Source: Alphaproteobacteria bacterium
GTDB taxonomy: Bacteria; Pseudomonadota; Alphaproteobacteria; Rhizobiales; Hyphomicrobiaceae
Assembly: GCA_005888525.1 (NCBI GenBank)
Contig: VBAB01000397.1
Coordinates: forward strand, 1 to 9,045
DNA: 9,045 nt
Direction of reading: 5' to 3'
Below, in pieces: positions 1 to 6,909 of the stretch; position 1 is the stretch's first letter; every line of letters begins with the position of its first letter. The notes beneath the pieces were generated by a model that had not been told where the DNA came from, ran no database searches, and was given only the letters and a program-made list of their open reading frames with translations. The position numbers and the translations under genes were made by a program.

Positions 1-1833
1 CAGCGGCAGGGTGAAACGGAATACGGCACCGCCTCCGGCTTGGTTTTCTGCCCAGATCTTTCCTTCGTAAGTTTCTATGATCGTGCGCGCGATCGACAAT
101 CCAAGCCCCGTGCCACGCTCCTTCGTCGTGTAGAAGGTATCGAAAATACTGTCGTGTTTGTGCTCAGGAATACCTGTGCCCGAATCGCTCACCGACACCT
201 CCACCCACGTGCCTCCTGGCAACGTCGTTTTAATGGTCATCCTGCGAGCGTTTGGGGGCATGTTGGTCATCGCATCCATGCCGTTCATCGCAAGATTCAA
301 TACGACCTGTTGCAAGTGAATCGGATCGGCGCGTACCAGCAATGGCCGCTGGATGCCGATCGCACGCAGCGTAACGTCTCGCCTCTTCGCCTCAGCAGAA
401 AGAATCCGCATTGCATCTGCGATCGCCTCATTGAGATCGAACTCTTGAGCCTCGACCTCGCTCCTGTGCTTCAACAGGTTCTTCACATGCGAGATGATTT
501 CAGTCGCGTGCTGATCGGCTTCCCGAATGTCGCCGAGGATCTCCTTCGCGCGACCGACATTCGGAGGCTTCTCGGCGAGCAACCGCTCCGCGGTATCAGC
601 GCTAAGGAGGATCGACGCTAGCGGCTGACTGAGCTCGTGGGCGAAGGAAACCGACAGCGCCCCTGCTTCGGCGCTTCGGCTCAGGTGCATAACCTCTAGT
701 GATCGGCGGCGGGTTTCTCGCTCGGCCTTGCGGCGCGCATATCGCTCTATCAGCATCCAACCGATCATCGCCGACTGAACCAGCAATGCGACGAAAAGCG
801 CCGCCAACTGCCAGCGGTAGCGTTCCAACGCCGAAGGCTCGCGAAATTGCACGACGCTGCCTGGCGGCAGGCGAGCTTCACTGATGTTCCACCGTTGAAG
901 CTCCCGCCAATCGTACACTGGCGCTCCGAGCCCTACGGGCGGTGTCTTGATGCTGCCAGGACTCTCGCCGTTCAGAATGCGGGCGGCGACCTCCGCGGCC
1001 CTGCGCCCCAGCTCTTGCGTGGAGATCACGGGGCCGCCGACGATGCCTTGGCCGAAATTGCTGTCGAGGTAGCTGAAGATGGGCGCGTTTGCAGTTTCCC
1101 GAAGTCTTGCCAGTACGCGGTTTTGCTCGTTCGGTATCCCAGCCGCGTCTACGCGTACACTTGCATAGAAGACGGCCGAGCGCGGCGGCAGCGTGGCGAC
1201 GCGCTTCACCATTTCTTCCTGCGACAATTCATTTAACCACTCGAATGTCACTCTCCCCGCGAAAGGTTGAAACGCGTGGCGCATCCCTTCCACCCAAAAC
1301 CGTTCCAGCGGCGATGCGCCGATCACGAACGCGATGTTGGTTGTGCCCGGCAACAGTTGCAGGATGTTTTCGACGAGCTTTGGTAAGTCCAAGGTGCTCG
1401 GGACAGCAGCGTCGTTCGCCGTCAGTGCCCCTTCGCTGAACGTTCGTTGATCCGCTGCGGTAATGAGCAATGGTGTGGACGAAAAGAATTGCGGTCGATA
1501 CTTCTGAAAGAAGCGGGCCGCGGGCGCACCCAATGCGACAACCAGATCGAGCTTGCGACCGGCAAAGAGAGCCTGAAGGTAGTCTACGAGCGGACGTTCG
1601 TCGGGCGACTGCGGGATCCGTGCCATCTCGAGGGAGGCTTCGTAGAGATCGATCGCATTCGGCAATCGCCTTGTAACCTCCTCACGGAAGTGTCCCGCCA
1701 CCGCGCTCCAGGGCTCGAAGTGCGGTCCGAACGAGTGCAATAGGAGAACCCGGCGCGGCTCAGCGGAGGCCGTATCATGTGCAGCGAGGAGCATCAGAAA
1801 TGCTGCCGCAACGCATGCTCGGGCAACCCACAT
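1..1833 (-). CDS. Sensor histidine kinase with N-terminal periplasmic ABC-type substrate-binding domain (3' end beyond window)
   Basis: The frame is open from the left edge to the ATG at 1831-1833, giving 611 residues; only the extreme C-terminus is missing. Residues 1-24 form a signal peptide or first membrane segment ending in ASA. Residues about 28-325 resemble the ABC_sub_bind (PF04392-type) periplasmic fold, with LLLHSFGP at its start. A membrane helix lies at about 341-362, followed by a phosphoacceptor region with FAHELSQPLASI (His399), the N box NLAMNGMDAM (N513), DSGTGIP (D550) and GTGLGLS (574-580). By family knowledge it autophosphorylates on the H-box histidine and signals to a response regulator, which is not in the window. 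The ligand is unknown. No other start exists before the upstream stop at 1876-1878, and AAAGGA at 1844-1849 is a plausible ribosome binding site. The reading frame is intact throughout. Confidence 0.93.
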   Translation of the reverse strand, partial: MWVARACVAAAFLMLLAAHDTASAEPRRVLLLHSFGPHFEPWSAVAGHFREEVTRRLPNAIDLYEASLEMARIPQSPDERPLVDYLQALFAGRKLDLVVALGAPAARFFQKYRPQFFSSTPLLITAADQRTFSEGALTANDAAVPSTLDLPKLVENILQLLPGTTNIAFVIGASPLERFWVEGMRHAFQPFAGRVTFEWLNELSQEEMVKRVATLPPRSAVFYASVRVDAAGIPNEQNRVLARLRETANAPIFSYLDSNFGQGIVGGPVISTQELGRRAAEVAARILNGESPGSIKTPPVGLGAPVYDWRELQRWNISEARLPPGSVVQFREPSALERYRWQLAALFVALLVQSAMIGWMLIERYARRKAERETRRRSLEVMHLSRSAEAGALSVSFAHELSQPLASILLSADTAERLLAEKPPNVGRAKEILGDIREADQHATEIISHVKNLLKHRSEVEAQEFDLNEAIADAMRILSAEAKRRDVTLRAIGIQRPLLVRADPIHLQQVVLNLAMNGMDAMTNMPPNARRMTIKTTLPGGTWVEVSVSDSGTGIPEHKHDSIFDTFYTTKERGTGLGLSIARTIIETYEGKIWAENQAGGGAVFRFTLPL

Positions 1834-1898
1834 TCGCCCACAGTCCTTTCGGCGCCGATTGGAATGTTTTGTGTATCATTCAATATTGGACAGGCGCA

Positions 1899-1933
1899 TC
1901 AGGGTAACCCGTCACCCGTCCTCAGGGTAAACC
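1899..1933. promoter_or_regulatory. Direct repeat upstream of the histidine kinase, possible regulator site
   Basis: TCAGGGTAACCC at 1899-1910 recurs as TCAGGGTAAACCC at 1922-1933, with starts 23 nt apart, about two helical turns. The core GGGTAACCC is nearly palindromic. The repeat lies 66-100 nt upstream of the kinase start, a usual position for an activator. That it binds a regulator, possibly the cognate response regulator, is inference. Confidence 0.4.
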
Positions 1934-1950
1934 CATAGCTCTTCCTTCTC

Positions 1951-1964
1951 GGTGCTGCAGCACC
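1951..1964. other. Perfect 14-bp palindrome in the pgi-kinase spacer
   Basis: GGTGCTGCAGCACC is its own reverse complement. It lies 58 nt beyond the pgi stop and 118 nt before the kinase start. It could be an operator or a short hairpin (5-bp stem, 4-nt loop). No T tract follows on the minus strand, so a classical terminator is not supported. Confidence 0.4.
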
Positions 1965-2001
1965 ATCGATTTCAGGCGAGCGTTTATGAGTTTGCGACCG
2001 G

Positions 2002-2018
2002 CATCACGCGATGTGATG
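2002..2018 (-). terminator. Weak hairpin just after pgi
   Basis: CATCAC and GTGATG form a 6-bp stem around a 5-nt loop, beginning 3 nt after the pgi stop on the minus strand. No T run follows. It may be a weak or Rho-assisted 3' end, or chance. Confidence 0.2.
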
Positions 2019-2021
2019 GTG

Positions 2022-3383
2022 CTAGCGCAACGCCGCGACGCGCTCGCGGGTGATGACTTTGGCCAGCTCGACGGCGGGCTGGTCGAAGGGGTCGACCCCC
2101 ATGAGCCGCGCGGCGAGAATCGTTTCCAGCACGAAGTGCATCATCAACGCCCCGACGCAGCGCTCGTCGAGGCGGGCGAGATCGAAGGTGCGCACGGCAC
2201 GCCCAGCGCGCAGGAGCGCCTCGGGCACGGCCACGGCCTGGGCGGCGACGAGGTCGCCCGCCGTCCTGCCGGCGAGGTAGTCGAGACCGGCGGTGGCGGC
2301 GAGCTCGCGCGACAGGCGCGGTCCCAGCCCGGCCGAGGGCGCGCGCACCACGCTGATCAGGTACTCGCGCGGCCCGTCCATGAACAGCTGCAGCTGGCTG
2401 TGCTGGTCGACGGGACCCAGGCACGAGATGGGCGCCGTGCCCTGCCCGTTCTTGCCGAGGCTCTCGCCCCACAGCTGCGCGAACCAGTGGCCGAGGCGCC
2501 CGAGCCGGTCCGCGTAGGGCATCATGACAAGGGCGCGGATGCCCCGCTCACGCGCCAGGCCGACGGCGACCGCCGCGCCCAGTGCCGGCGCGAAGTCGCG
2601 CGGGGCTTTGGCGGCCATCAGCGCGGCGACGACGTCACGTGCGCCGGCGCGCACGGCGTGCGGGTCGAGGCCGCGCGCCATCGCCGGCAGCAGGCCGACG
2701 TTGGTGAAGGCCGAGTAGCGCCCGCCGATGCCCGGATGATGATCGAGGATCGGGATGCCGTGCGCCTCGAGCAGCGTGCGCAGGCCGTTGGCCTTGCCGG
2801 GAGCCGCTGCTTCGGTGATGCCGAGGAACAGGTCGCCCAAGCGCTGCTCCAGTCCCGCCGCCTTGACGGCCGCCAGCGCGGCCAGGGCCTGCACCAGCGT
2901 CTCGGGCGTGCCGCCCGACTTGGAGGTGATCACGAAGCGCGTTGCGGCCAGGTCGAAGGAGGCGAGCGCCGCCTGCAGCGTCACCGGATCGAGGTTGTCG
3001 TAGAAGCGCGTGCGCGGCCTCCGCCGCTGCGCCTCGTCCGCCATGCCGGGAATGTTCCACCCCCCGAGCTGCGCCAGCGTCTGGCCGCCGAGGCTGGAGC
3101 CGCCGATGCCGAAGAAGACGATGGTGTCGGCGCCCTTGGAGAGGTTGGCGAGCGCGGCTTGCGCCGCCGCCACGTCGGCCGTGTCCTCGGCGATGCGCAG
3201 GTGCGGCAGCCGGCGCGCGCGGTAGTCCTCCTGCAGGGCCGCAATCGCAGGGCCGAGCGGGTCGAGCCATCGGCCGAGCTCCGCCGACGTCAGCCCATAT
3301 TTGCCGATGGCGCCGTCGAGACAGCCATCGATCGACTGCGAATAGGGAGCGGTGCCCGCCTGCGTGCCCTGATCGGTGCTCAT
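2022..3383 (-). CDS. pgi: Glucose-6-phosphate isomerase
   Basis: A cytosolic enzyme interconverting glucose 6-phosphate and fructose 6-phosphate, linking glycolysis/gluconeogenesis with sugar-nucleotide supply. The 453-residue product has FGIGGSSLGG (91-100) and TSKSGGTPET (153-162), which bind the sugar phosphate, GGRYSAF with Arg222, QLWGESLGKNG with the catalytic-base Glu307, PVDQHSQ with the ring-opening His328, and the C-terminal signature DPFDQPAVELAK with Lys442. All expected catalytic residues are present. The length fits the compact bacterial/alphaproteobacterial form rather than the roughly 550-residue E. coli type. It lies 55 nt downstream of the SDR gene on the same strand, so an SDR-pgi operon is likely. 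The region is very GC-rich, so long open frames occur on the opposite strand. The ATG start has only a weak AGGG upstream. Confidence 0.97.
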   Translation of the reverse strand: MSTDQGTQAGTAPYSQSIDGCLDGAIGKYGLTSAELGRWLDPLGPAIAALQEDYRARRLPHLRIAEDTADVAAAQAALANLSKGADTIVFFGIGGSSLGGQTLAQLGGWNIPGMADEAQRRRPRTRFYDNLDPVTLQAALASFDLAATRFVITSKSGGTPETLVQALAALAAVKAAGLEQRLGDLFLGITEAAAPGKANGLRTLLEAHGIPILDHHPGIGGRYSAFTNVGLLPAMARGLDPHAVRAGARDVVAALMAAKAPRDFAPALGAAVAVGLARERGIRALVMMPYADRLGRLGHWFAQLWGESLGKNGQGTAPISCLGPVDQHSQLQLFMDGPREYLISVVRAPSAGLGPRLSRELAATAGLDYLAGRTAGDLVAAQAVAVPEALLRAGRAVRTFDLARLDERCVGALMMHFVLETILAARLMGVDPFDQPAVELAKVITRERVAALR

Positions 3384-3438
3384 GGCCGCGAGCCCTAGCG
3401 CGAAATTGCGCCCCTGTCATCCGGCCAGGGTATCTGCG

Positions 3439-4251
3439 CTATTCGGCCGCCTGCTTGTAATCGGTCGCGGGCTTGGCGACATGGAAGCGCGTCCCCGATC
3501 CCAGCAGCGCACGCAAGCGCCAGGGCAATAGCCGGCCGGCGCGTATCAGCCACAGCAACCGCCGCGGGAAAACGATGGTCGAGGCGCCTCTGTCCAGCCC
3601 GCGCTTGATCGTGCGGGCGGCCTGCTCGGCCGACATGAGGAGAGGCAGCGCCCCGACATGATGAGCGACCTGCGCCGTCTTCATGTGCCCCGGATAAATG
3701 AGCGACACGGCCACATTGTCCGGCGCCAGCCATTCTCGCAGCGCCTCGCCGTAGCCCATCACTCCGGCCTTGCTGGCGCTGTAGGCCGGCGCGTCGGCCA
3801 GCGGGTGCAAGGCCGCGAGCGAGCCCACGATGGCGATGCGCCCGCTGCGCCGCGCACGCATCATCGGCAGTGCGGCGGCGATGGTCAGCACGGCGCCCTC
3901 GAGGTTGGTGCGCAGAATTGTGGTGACTTCGTCGACCGTCTCGGGGGCAGTCTCGCCGTGCCCGTTGAAGATGCCCGCGTTGACGATCAGCAGGTCGATT
4001 GGATGATCGGCGTCGAAGCGCTCGATCCATCGCGCGAGCGCCGCCCCGTCGGTCACGTCGGGGGTGCCGACTACCACGCTGGCCTGTTTGTCGCGACAGC
4101 GCGCGGCCACCGCCTCCAGTCGGACACGATTGCGCCCGAGCAAGCCGAGGGTGCGGCCATGGGTCGCGTAAAGCAGAGCCAGAGCTTCACCGAGGCCCCG
4201 GCTCGCTCCCGTGATCACAATTGTGCGGGTCAACTGTCCCATCGTCTCCAC
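3439..4251 (-). CDS. Short-chain dehydrogenase/reductase (SDR), RkpH-like candidate
   Basis: A classical SDR of about 270 residues with a Rossmann fold. TGASRGLG (14-21) binds the dinucleotide, and Arg40 after the second strand favours NADP(H). NAG is at 91-93, and the catalytic tetrad is Asn116, Ser144, Tyr157 and Lys161 (YSASK). The C-terminal stretch around LLWLIRAGRLLPWRLRALL is hydrophobic and basic, suggesting membrane association as in lipid-modifying SDRs. The gene is divergent from an oxoamine synthase and precedes pgi by 55 nt. By analogy with 3-ketosphinganine reductase and with RkpH of Sinorhizobium (recalled, not searched), it may reduce the ketone made by the synthase; this is inference. 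The start is uncertain: GTG at 4251 has AGG 6 nt upstream, while ATG at 4242 has GGAG only 3 nt upstream and gives 267 residues. Confidence 0.9.
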   Translation of the reverse strand: METMGQLTRTIVITGASRGLGEALALLYATHGRTLGLLGRNRVRLEAVAARCRDKQASVVVGTPDVTDGAALARWIERFDADHPIDLLIVNAGIFNGHGETAPETVDEVTTILRTNLEGAVLTIAAALPMMRARRSGRIAIVGSLAALHPLADAPAYSASKAGVMGYGEALREWLAPDNVAVSLIYPGHMKTAQVAHHVGALPLLMSAEQAARTIKRGLDRGASTIVFPRRLLWLIRAGRLLPWRLRALLGSGTRFHVAKPATDYKQAAE

Positions 4252-4381
4252 TATACGCCTACTCCCTTGTCATCTTGGCGGCTCGTCCGCATATGCACTG
4301 GGAACTGACCGTTCCAGTACCAGTTATCTGGGGTGGGATCAGCGAATCCACTCAGCGACAAATGCGCGTAAAGGGGTACTC
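4252..4381. promoter_or_regulatory. Divergent promoter region with inverted repeat (4297-4318)
   Basis: This 130-nt spacer must carry the promoters of both the SDR (-) and the oxoamine synthase (+). It contains an interrupted inverted repeat: GGAAC, loop TGACC, GTTCC, extended to ACT/AGT after one bulged G, spanning 4297-4318. Such a dyad between divergent genes is a reasonable operator candidate. TTGTCA at 4267-4272 with CATATG 17 nt later is a poor sigma-70-like match. AAAGGGG, 5 nt before the ATG at 4382, is a good ribosome binding site. Confidence 0.4.
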
Positions 4382-5791
4382 ATGGGGCGTGACCAGCCTG
4401 TCGACCGCCGCGAAAATCAAGCAGAACGGCCTAACATCAAGACCGCCTTCAATCGCATGCTGGTGCGCGCTGGCATGAATGCCCGGGCAAAAATCGGAGA
4501 GGTTGCGCAATCTGTCGCAGACGCCTGCTCCCAGCAGCAGCCGCCGGTCGTCCAACCCTATGAGCGCGGCCGGGGTTCCAGCAAATTCTCCGACCTGCCG
4601 GCGCACGCCGGCATCGTCAAGCACCGGGAGTTCGGCAGACTGTTCAATATTCAGGACCCGTTCTACCGCTCGCATGAAGGGCGGACGGGCTCGGAGACCT
4701 GGATGGAGGGGCGGCGATACGTCAACTTCGCGTCCTACGACTACCTGGGGCTGAGCCAGCATCCCGCGGTGGCGGAAGCCGCAAAGGCAGCGATCGACCG
4801 TTTCGGCACGTCCGTGTCGGCCAGCCGCATCGTCGCCGGCGAGAGGCCGCTGCACGGCGAGCTGGAAAGGGCGCTGGCGGACTTTTACGGCGTCGAAAGC
4901 GCCATCGCCTTCGTGAGCGGCCACGGCACCAATGTCTCGACCATTGCCACGCTCATGAGCCCGGATGATCTCATCGTCCACGACGAGCTCGCCCACAACA
5001 GCGTGCTGGTCGGCGCCAAGCTGTCACGCGCGACGGTGCACGCGTTCCGCCACAACGATGCCGAAGCGCTGGAGCGTATCCTCGCGGCCAATCGCCATCT
5101 GCACAAGCGTGCGCTGATCGTCGTCGAGGGACTGTACTCGATGGACGGGGACACCGCCGACCTGCCGACGCTCGTCGAGCTGAAAGAGAAGTACGATGCG
5201 TGGCTGATGGTCGACGAGGCGCATGCTCTCGGCGTCCTCGGTGCGGAGGGACATGGCAGTGCAGAGCATTTCGGCGTCGATCCCGATTCTGTCGACATAT
5301 GGATGGGCACGCTGAGCAAGACGCTGGCCGCGTGCGGCGGCTACATAGCGGGCAAGCAGGAGCTGATCGACATCCTGAAGTATCAGGCGCCGGGCATGGT
5401 GTACTCCGTCGGCCTCTCGCCGCCACTGGCCGCGGCAGCATTGACCGCGCTGCGGGTGGTCGAGGCCGAGCCCGAACGCATCGTGCGCCTGCAGCGCAAC
5501 GGCAAGCTCTTCTTGTCGCTGGCGAAGGCGGCAGGGTTGGACACCGCCACCAGCGAAGGCCATGCCATCGTCTCGGTCATCGTCGGAGACCTCATCAGTG
5601 CGGGCAGGCTCAGCGAGCGGGTGCTGGCGCGCGGCGTCAACGTGCTGCCCATCATCTATCCAGCCGTTCCCTTGAAGGCCTCCCGCTTCCGGTTCTTCAT
5701 CACATCAGAGCATACGCCCACGCAGATCCGCAGCGCCGTGCAGATCATGCGCGAGGAACTGAGCTCGGTGGAGAGGCGCAAGGTGGCCTGA
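4382..5791 (+). CDS. PLP-dependent alpha-oxoamine synthase (KBL/AONS/serine palmitoyltransferase family), RkpG-like candidate
   Basis: The 469-residue product belongs to fold-type I PLP enzymes that condense an amino acid with an acyl thioester, losing CO2 to give a 2-amino ketone. Visible motifs are FASYDYLGL (Tyr119-Tyr121), SGHGTN with the PLP-stacking His181, VEGLYSMDGD, VDEAHALG (Asp278, His281) and GTLSKTLA with the Schiff-base Lys313. The core is about 70 residues further from the N-terminus than in KBL or AONS. This extension (residues about 1-100) is polar and unrecognised, and is not an obvious acyl carrier domain. No biotin genes are nearby, so AONS (bioF) is unlikely. The divergent SDR and my memory of Sinorhizobium RkpG (capsule lipid functions) favour a lipid or lipid-anchor role; the exact substrates are unknown. 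The frame is open back to 4211, but ATG 4382 is chosen for its AAAGGGG ribosome binding site and lack of overlap with the SDR. Confidence 0.92.
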   Translation: MGRDQPVDRRENQAERPNIKTAFNRMLVRAGMNARAKIGEVAQSVADACSQQQPPVVQPYERGRGSSKFSDLPAHAGIVKHREFGRLFNIQDPFYRSHEGRTGSETWMEGRRYVNFASYDYLGLSQHPAVAEAAKAAIDRFGTSVSASRIVAGERPLHGELERALADFYGVESAIAFVSGHGTNVSTIATLMSPDDLIVHDELAHNSVLVGAKLSRATVHAFRHNDAEALERILAANRHLHKRALIVVEGLYSMDGDTADLPTLVELKEKYDAWLMVDEAHALGVLGAEGHGSAEHFGVDPDSVDIWMGTLSKTLAACGGYIAGKQELIDILKYQAPGMVYSVGLSPPLAAAALTALRVVEAEPERIVRLQRNGKLFLSLAKAAGLDTATSEGHAIVSVIVGDLISAGRLSERVLARGVNVLPIIYPAVPLKASRFRFFITSEHTPTQIRSAVQIMREELSSVERRKVA

Positions 5792-6033
5792 GCCCGGCGG
5801 GCGGGAGGGCCGGCGTGAACTCCGGCAAGCCGAAGCGCACACGGCGGCGCGATCAATCATCAGAAGGCAATAACATGCCCGGTTGTAGAGCCAGGCCGCG
5901 AACTCATAAATGAGCACTTCGATCAACGGGCTAGCAAACTTTGGTCGCGCCGGATTTTTTGGTCCGCTCTTGCCCTATGATCGGACGTCAGCGCGACCGA
6001 TCGCAATGTCGCAGAAGTGCCAGGAGCTGACGC

Positions 6034-6050
6034 CCCGCCACAAAGGCGGG
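6034..6050 (+). terminator. Hairpin in the synthase downstream spacer
   Basis: CCCGCC, loop ACAAA, GGCGGG: a perfect 6-bp GC stem, followed by TGCAATTTGCC. It lies about 240 nt after the oxoamine synthase stop and lacks a proper T run, so its role as terminator is tentative. Confidence 0.3.
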
Positions 6051-6122
6051 TGCAATTTGCCTTCGAAGCCATCTAGGCTGAGGAGAGCTTAACCTCCAAG
6101 CTGCCTGACGCTTAGCACGCAC

Positions 6123-6156
6123 GCTGAAGGCCGCAACGTTGCCGCTGCGGCCTCAG
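6123..6156 (-). terminator. Strong hairpin downstream of the porin pseudogene
   Basis: GGCCGCA (6129-6135) pairs with TGCGGCC (6146-6152) around a 10-nt loop, and CTGA/TCAG extends the stem after a bulged A. It begins about 30 nt beyond the minus-strand stop at 6188, so it is the likely transcription end of the porin gene. No T tract follows. It might also act from the other side for leftward-facing transcripts. Confidence 0.45.
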
Positions 6157-6187
6157 CAAGGTTCAGCCGTGCAAGTTTGAGACGCGC

Positions 6188-6909
6188 CTACTTGAGCGGC
6201 CCGTGCCCACAGCAAAAGTCCATCTTGATGCTGAGCTTGGCACGGAGGATGTCCGCATCCTGCGAGACTTGCCTCGGGAAAAGTATGCAGGTATTCGAGG
6301 CCAACCACCCAGCTCGACCCGCAACCCATTCCATGTCCAGAACAGGGCACCAGAGGTATACGGTAGTCGATGCCGGCGCCATAGGCCCAGCCGTTGTGAA
6401 CAGCGTTGGTTCTGAACAAGTTCGGACTGACCGGGGCAGGGAAGACGTCGTTTGTGGTGACGCCGGCTACGGCCAAACCCGCCGTGCCGTAAGCCATGAC
6501 GTTGCTTGAGAAGGCATAGCCAACTTTGCCCATCGCCAGCAGCAGCCAGTCGTCCTCCTTCCTGCATGTATCTGTGCCAGGCCCGAATACGACAGGGGCG
6601 CAATTCGCCTTCGATCCCTTGATGCTAGCGTCGCTGAGTGAGAACTCGCCGCCCAGGACAAAACTCCCGACCTGTACGTTCAAGCCTAGCTGCGCGCCTA
6701 GGAGCCAGCCCTTTGTGTCGAAAGAGTCGGTGGGATTAGTAGCAGGGACACCAACATCATGAGTGATAGTGGTGTCCCCAGCCATAGCCCGCATGCAAGC
6801 CGAAGTAGGGTCCAGACCATGGTCCCTGGGCCTGTGCTTGCGTTACTGCCAGAGCGGCGACGCCTGCGAAAGCGGCGGCGAGCAGGTACTTACGAGAAAC
6901 CTTCCACAT
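6188..6909 (-). pseudogene. RopB/Omp25-like outer membrane beta-barrel protein, two frameshifts
   Basis: Three successive minus-strand frames spell one protein of about 240 residues, the usual size of this rhizobial porin-like family. Frame A starts at ATG 6909 after a strong GGAGG (7-nt spacing). It gives a signal peptide ending AQA, then GPYFGLHAGYGWG, and stops at 6757. Frame B carries the barrel: KGWLLGAQLGLNVQVG, GGEFSLSDASIKG, KVGYAFSSNVMAYGTAGLAVAG and WVVGLEYLHT. Frame C gives the end, QDADILRAKLSIKMDF, and stops at 6188. Breaks fall near 6776-6779 (a GGGG run on the coding strand) and about 6262-6286 (near TTTTCCC). Eight residues (CCGHGPLK) follow the expected terminal Phe. Paired cysteines in two loops suggest surface disulfides. 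An intact version would be an outer membrane structural barrel. Assembly error is a real alternative to decay. Confidence 0.85.

Larger units (their letters stand above)
5792..6187. other. Gene-free spacer between oxoamine synthase and porin pseudogene
   Basis: No convincing coding frame is seen on either strand. The first part after the synthase stop is very GC-rich with only short imperfect stems. The middle (about 5940-6035) is lower in G+C and looks like degenerate sequence. Two hairpins, listed separately, occupy 6034-6050 and 6123-6156. No tRNA or insertion-sequence end was recognised. Confidence 0.5.

Noticed and set aside
40..621. Plus-strand 193-codon frame in the left part
   Set aside because: It is antisense and codon-aligned to the histidine kinase catalytic domain, whose N, D and G box motifs are clear on the minus strand.
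1986..3398. Long plus-strand open frame (470 codons) across pgi
   Set aside because: It is exactly antisense to a glucose-6-phosphate isomerase with all catalytic motifs; its Arg/Gly/Ala/Glu-rich product has no recognisable domain. High G+C explains the missing stops.
4211..4381. Upstream extension of the oxoamine synthase to 4211
   Set aside because: It would overlap the SDR start and the shared promoter, has no family similarity I can see, and lacks a ribosome site as good as AAAGGGG before ATG 4382.
4352..4996. 214-codon minus-strand ORF opposite the synthase N-terminus
   Set aside because: It is a shadow of the oxoamine synthase, with no domain recognised.
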